Shown: in pieces, positions 62,490 to 64,000 of the stretch | Position numbering within the stretch: position 1 is the first letter of the stretch | Layout of the letters: every line of letters begins with the position of its first letter | Assembly (NCBI GenBank): GCA_031425195.1 | Contig: JANPIX010000001.1 | Span: 229,792 to 293,791, forward strand | DNA length: 64,000 nt | From: JANPIX01 sp031425195 | GTDB lineage: Bacteria > Pseudomonadota > Alphaproteobacteria > Rhodobacterales > Rhodobacteraceae | Direction: 5' to 3' | The notes under the pieces: generated by a model | Seen by the model: the letters and a program-made list of their open reading frames with translations, nothing else | Databases searched by the model: none | What the model was told of the DNA's origin: nothing | Made by a program: the position numbers and the translations under genes

Positions 62490-62963
62490 ATGCCCCGCCT
62501 CGCCCTCCTCCTCACTCTCCTCCCCCTCCCCGCCTTCGCAGACATGGCGTTCCGGGCCGAAGACCTGCTGCCCAACCGGGACACCGCCCTTGCGGGTGCA
62601 ATGGTGGCCTGTGCCATGGGCGTCACCGACCCCGACGCCGCCGATGCAGCGTTCACCGGGGGCGGTTGGGAAAAGTTCGAGGATGAGGGTAGCTGGTCCT
62701 ACGTCTCTGGCGATCTGACCGCGATGATGTGGACAGTCCCCGGTTTCTGCATGGTCGATGACGCCGCCACTGGGACCGATGCCATGGCCGACACCTTCCT
62801 TGGCCTGTCCAACGTGCCACCCGACGAAGGCACCGACGCCGACGGCTGCCGCACCTTCCTGCTGGACGGGTCGATCACCGCCACCCTCACCGGCCCCGGC
62901 AACGACCCCGTCTGCACTTCGGAAACAGGGGCGGCCATGCGGTTCGCCCTGCCTAACGAATAA
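62490..62963 (+). CDS. Exported hypothetical protein
   Basis: A 157-residue protein with a Leu/Pro-rich signal peptide (about residues 1-17, ending AFA) and a mature, acidic domain with three cysteines (VACAMG, GFCMVDD, GCRTF) and another CTSE near the end. High-GC codon use, unlike the previous gene. No family recognised. It lies 36 bp before sucD, so probably in the same transcript. Confidence 0.65.
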   Translation: MPRLALLLTLLPLPAFADMAFRAEDLLPNRDTALAGAMVACAMGVTDPDAADAAFTGGGWEKFEDEGSWSYVSGDLTAMMWTVPGFCMVDDAATGTDAMADTFLGLSNVPPDEGTDADGCRTFLLDGSITATLTGPGNDPVCTSETGAAMRFALPNE

Positions 62964-62999
62964 CCGCCCCGGGCAATCCCCGCCCATCGGAGAATAAGA

Positions 63000-63881
63000 A
63001 TGTCAGTCCTCGTCAACACCCAGACCCGCCTGATCTGCCAAGGCTTTACCGGCAGTCAGGGCACCTTCCACTCGGAACAGGCCATCGCCTACGGCACGAA
63101 AATGGTCGGCGGCGTGACCCCCGGCAAGGGCGGCACCAGCCACCTTGACCTGCCCGTGTTCAACTCGGTGCATGAGGCGATCCACGTCACCGGGGCCAAT
63201 GCCACCGTGATCTACGTGCCGCCGCCCTTTGCCGCCGACAGCATACTGGAGGCGATCGACGCCGAAATCCCGCTGATCGTCTGCATCACCGAAGGCATCC
63301 CGGTCTTGGACATGATGAAGGTCAAACGCGCGCTGGAAGGGTCGAAATCCATCCTGATCGGGCCGAATTGCCCGGGTGTGATGACGCCTGATGAATGCAA
63401 GATCGGCATCATGCCGGGATCAATCTTCAAACGTGGCTCTGTCGGTGTTGTTTCCCGCTCCGGCACGCTTACCTATGAGGCTGTGAAACAGACAACCGAC
63501 GTGGGCCTTGGCCAGTCCACCGCCGTGGGCATCGGCGGCGACCCGATCAAGGGCACCGAACATATCGCAGTGCTTGAAATGTTCCTCTCCGACCCGGAAA
63601 CCCATTCGATCATCATGATCGGCGAAATCGGCGGCAGCGCCGAAGAAGAAGCGGCAGAGTTCCTGATGGATCAACGCAAGAAAGGCCGCTGGAAACCCAC
63701 CGCAGGCTTCATTGCAGGCCGCACCGCCCCCGCCGGCCGCCGCATGGGCCACGCCGGTGCCATCGTATCGGGCGGCAAGGGCGACGCGGAAAGCAAGATC
63801 GAGGCGATGAAACGCGCCGGCATCATCGTCGCCGACAGCCCCGCGGGTCTGGGCGAGGCCGTGTTGAAGGCGATCGGGTGA
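63000..63881 (+). CDS. sucD: Succinyl-CoA synthetase (ADP-forming) alpha subunit
   Basis: Alpha subunit of succinyl-CoA synthetase, 293 residues, containing the CoA-binding N-terminal fold (TGSQGTFHSEQAIAYG), GPNCPG, SRSGTLTYE and the phosphorylated active-site His in GRRMGHAGAIVSGGKGDAE. CGGAGAAT precedes the ATG. Follows the two exported proteins. Confidence 0.98.
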   Translation: MSVLVNTQTRLICQGFTGSQGTFHSEQAIAYGTKMVGGVTPGKGGTSHLDLPVFNSVHEAIHVTGANATVIYVPPPFAADSILEAIDAEIPLIVCITEGIPVLDMMKVKRALEGSKSILIGPNCPGVMTPDECKIGIMPGSIFKRGSVGVVSRSGTLTYEAVKQTTDVGLGQSTAVGIGGDPIKGTEHIAVLEMFLSDPETHSIIMIGEIGGSAEEEAAEFLMDQRKKGRWKPTAGFIAGRTAPAGRRMGHAGAIVSGGKGDAESKIEAMKRAGIIVADSPAGLGEAVLKAIG

Positions 63882-63905
63882 TGCCCCAAACCCCGCAACC
63901 CACCC

Positions 63906-63986
63906 GTAGGCCGGGGGTACGCCAGGCACCCCCCCCAAGCCGGGCGGAGCCGCGGCACCAACACGCTTGCCGGCGGTAGCGCCGGC
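63906..63986. repeat. REP-like fragment and hairpin downstream of sucD
   Basis: GTAGGCCGGG (63906-63915) equals the left half of the REP elements near 46.4 kb but the right half is not conserved. Then GCCGGCG-GTAG-CGCCGGC (63969-63986) is a 7-bp perfect stem. Together these suggest a decayed REP-type region between sucD and whatever lies beyond the window, and possibly a transcript-stabilising hairpin. No gene is visible in 63882-64000. Confidence 0.5.
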
Positions 63987-64000
63987 GAAAGCAAAAAGAC

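Overview
The window looks like a chromosomal segment of a Rhodobacterales alphaproteobacterium (Paracoccaceae/Roseobacteraceae type). This rests on high-GC coding sequence with strongly GC-biased third positions, a five-gene atpHAGDC operon without F0 genes, a class I lysyl-tRNA synthetase, a family II (DHH) pyrophosphatase, an mch-DUF1737-NnrU operon (ethylmalonyl-CoA pathway), and the neighbourhood sdhCDAB / mdh / sucCD. No phage, plasmid, CRISPR, rRNA or tRNA was recognised. Most of the window is core metabolism.

Layout: 1-2.4 kb groESL with a textbook CIRCE operator and promoter. 2.5-10.2 kb a mostly forward run: TraB/GumN-like protein, pyrophosphatase, HAD hydrolase, MaoC hydratase, RibF, YcgN, threonine aldolase, PRPP synthetase, plus a reverse DsbA-like isomerase. 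10.2-15.5 kb H-type lectin gene and the atp operon on the reverse strand. 15.8-19.9 kb methyltransferase, glyoxalase II and clpA. 19.9-25.7 kb an OmpA/MotB-like and ExbB/MotA-like pair, ChaC, DUF2125 and an FAD monooxygenase. 25.6-31 kb envelope genes: DUF2339 giant membrane protein, YcjF and YcjX. 31-32.1 kb truA and a small membrane protein. 32.2-36.5 kb an unusual MHS-type transporter downstream of acs. 36.9-44.6 kb PPOX-family protein, beta-helix protein, DUF4864, lysK, TerB-like, dacB and nadD. 44.7-47.5 kb ettA, a REP/BIME array and a RAYT transposase gene. 47.5-54.5 kb the sdh operon, with two glycosyltransferase-61 paralogues and two lipoproteins between sdhA and sdhB. 54.7-58.8 kb mch operon, TauE/SafE permease and mdh. 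58.9-64 kb methyltransferase-like and GT2 genes, sucC, two exported proteins and sucD.

Metabolic logic: acs plus an organic-acid transporter feed acetyl-CoA; Mch belongs to the ethylmalonyl-CoA route of acetyl-CoA assimilation; Mdh, Sdh and SucCD are TCA steps; ATP synthase uses the resulting proton gradient.

The most interesting signal is regulatory. The sdh and suc operons, 6 kb apart and transcribed in opposite directions, each carry two copies of the palindrome TGTGATCACA at exactly the same 21-bp centre spacing, with a near-identical T6-containing spacer. This suggests a common TCA-cycle repressor or activator. Other notable points are an apparent one-base frameshift in sdhB, a RAYT transposase gene carrying an inverted REP pair inside its own reading frame, an MFS transporter with a roughly 230-residue Ala-rich insertion and an extra membrane segment pair, and an AT-rich gene wedged between sucC and sucD.
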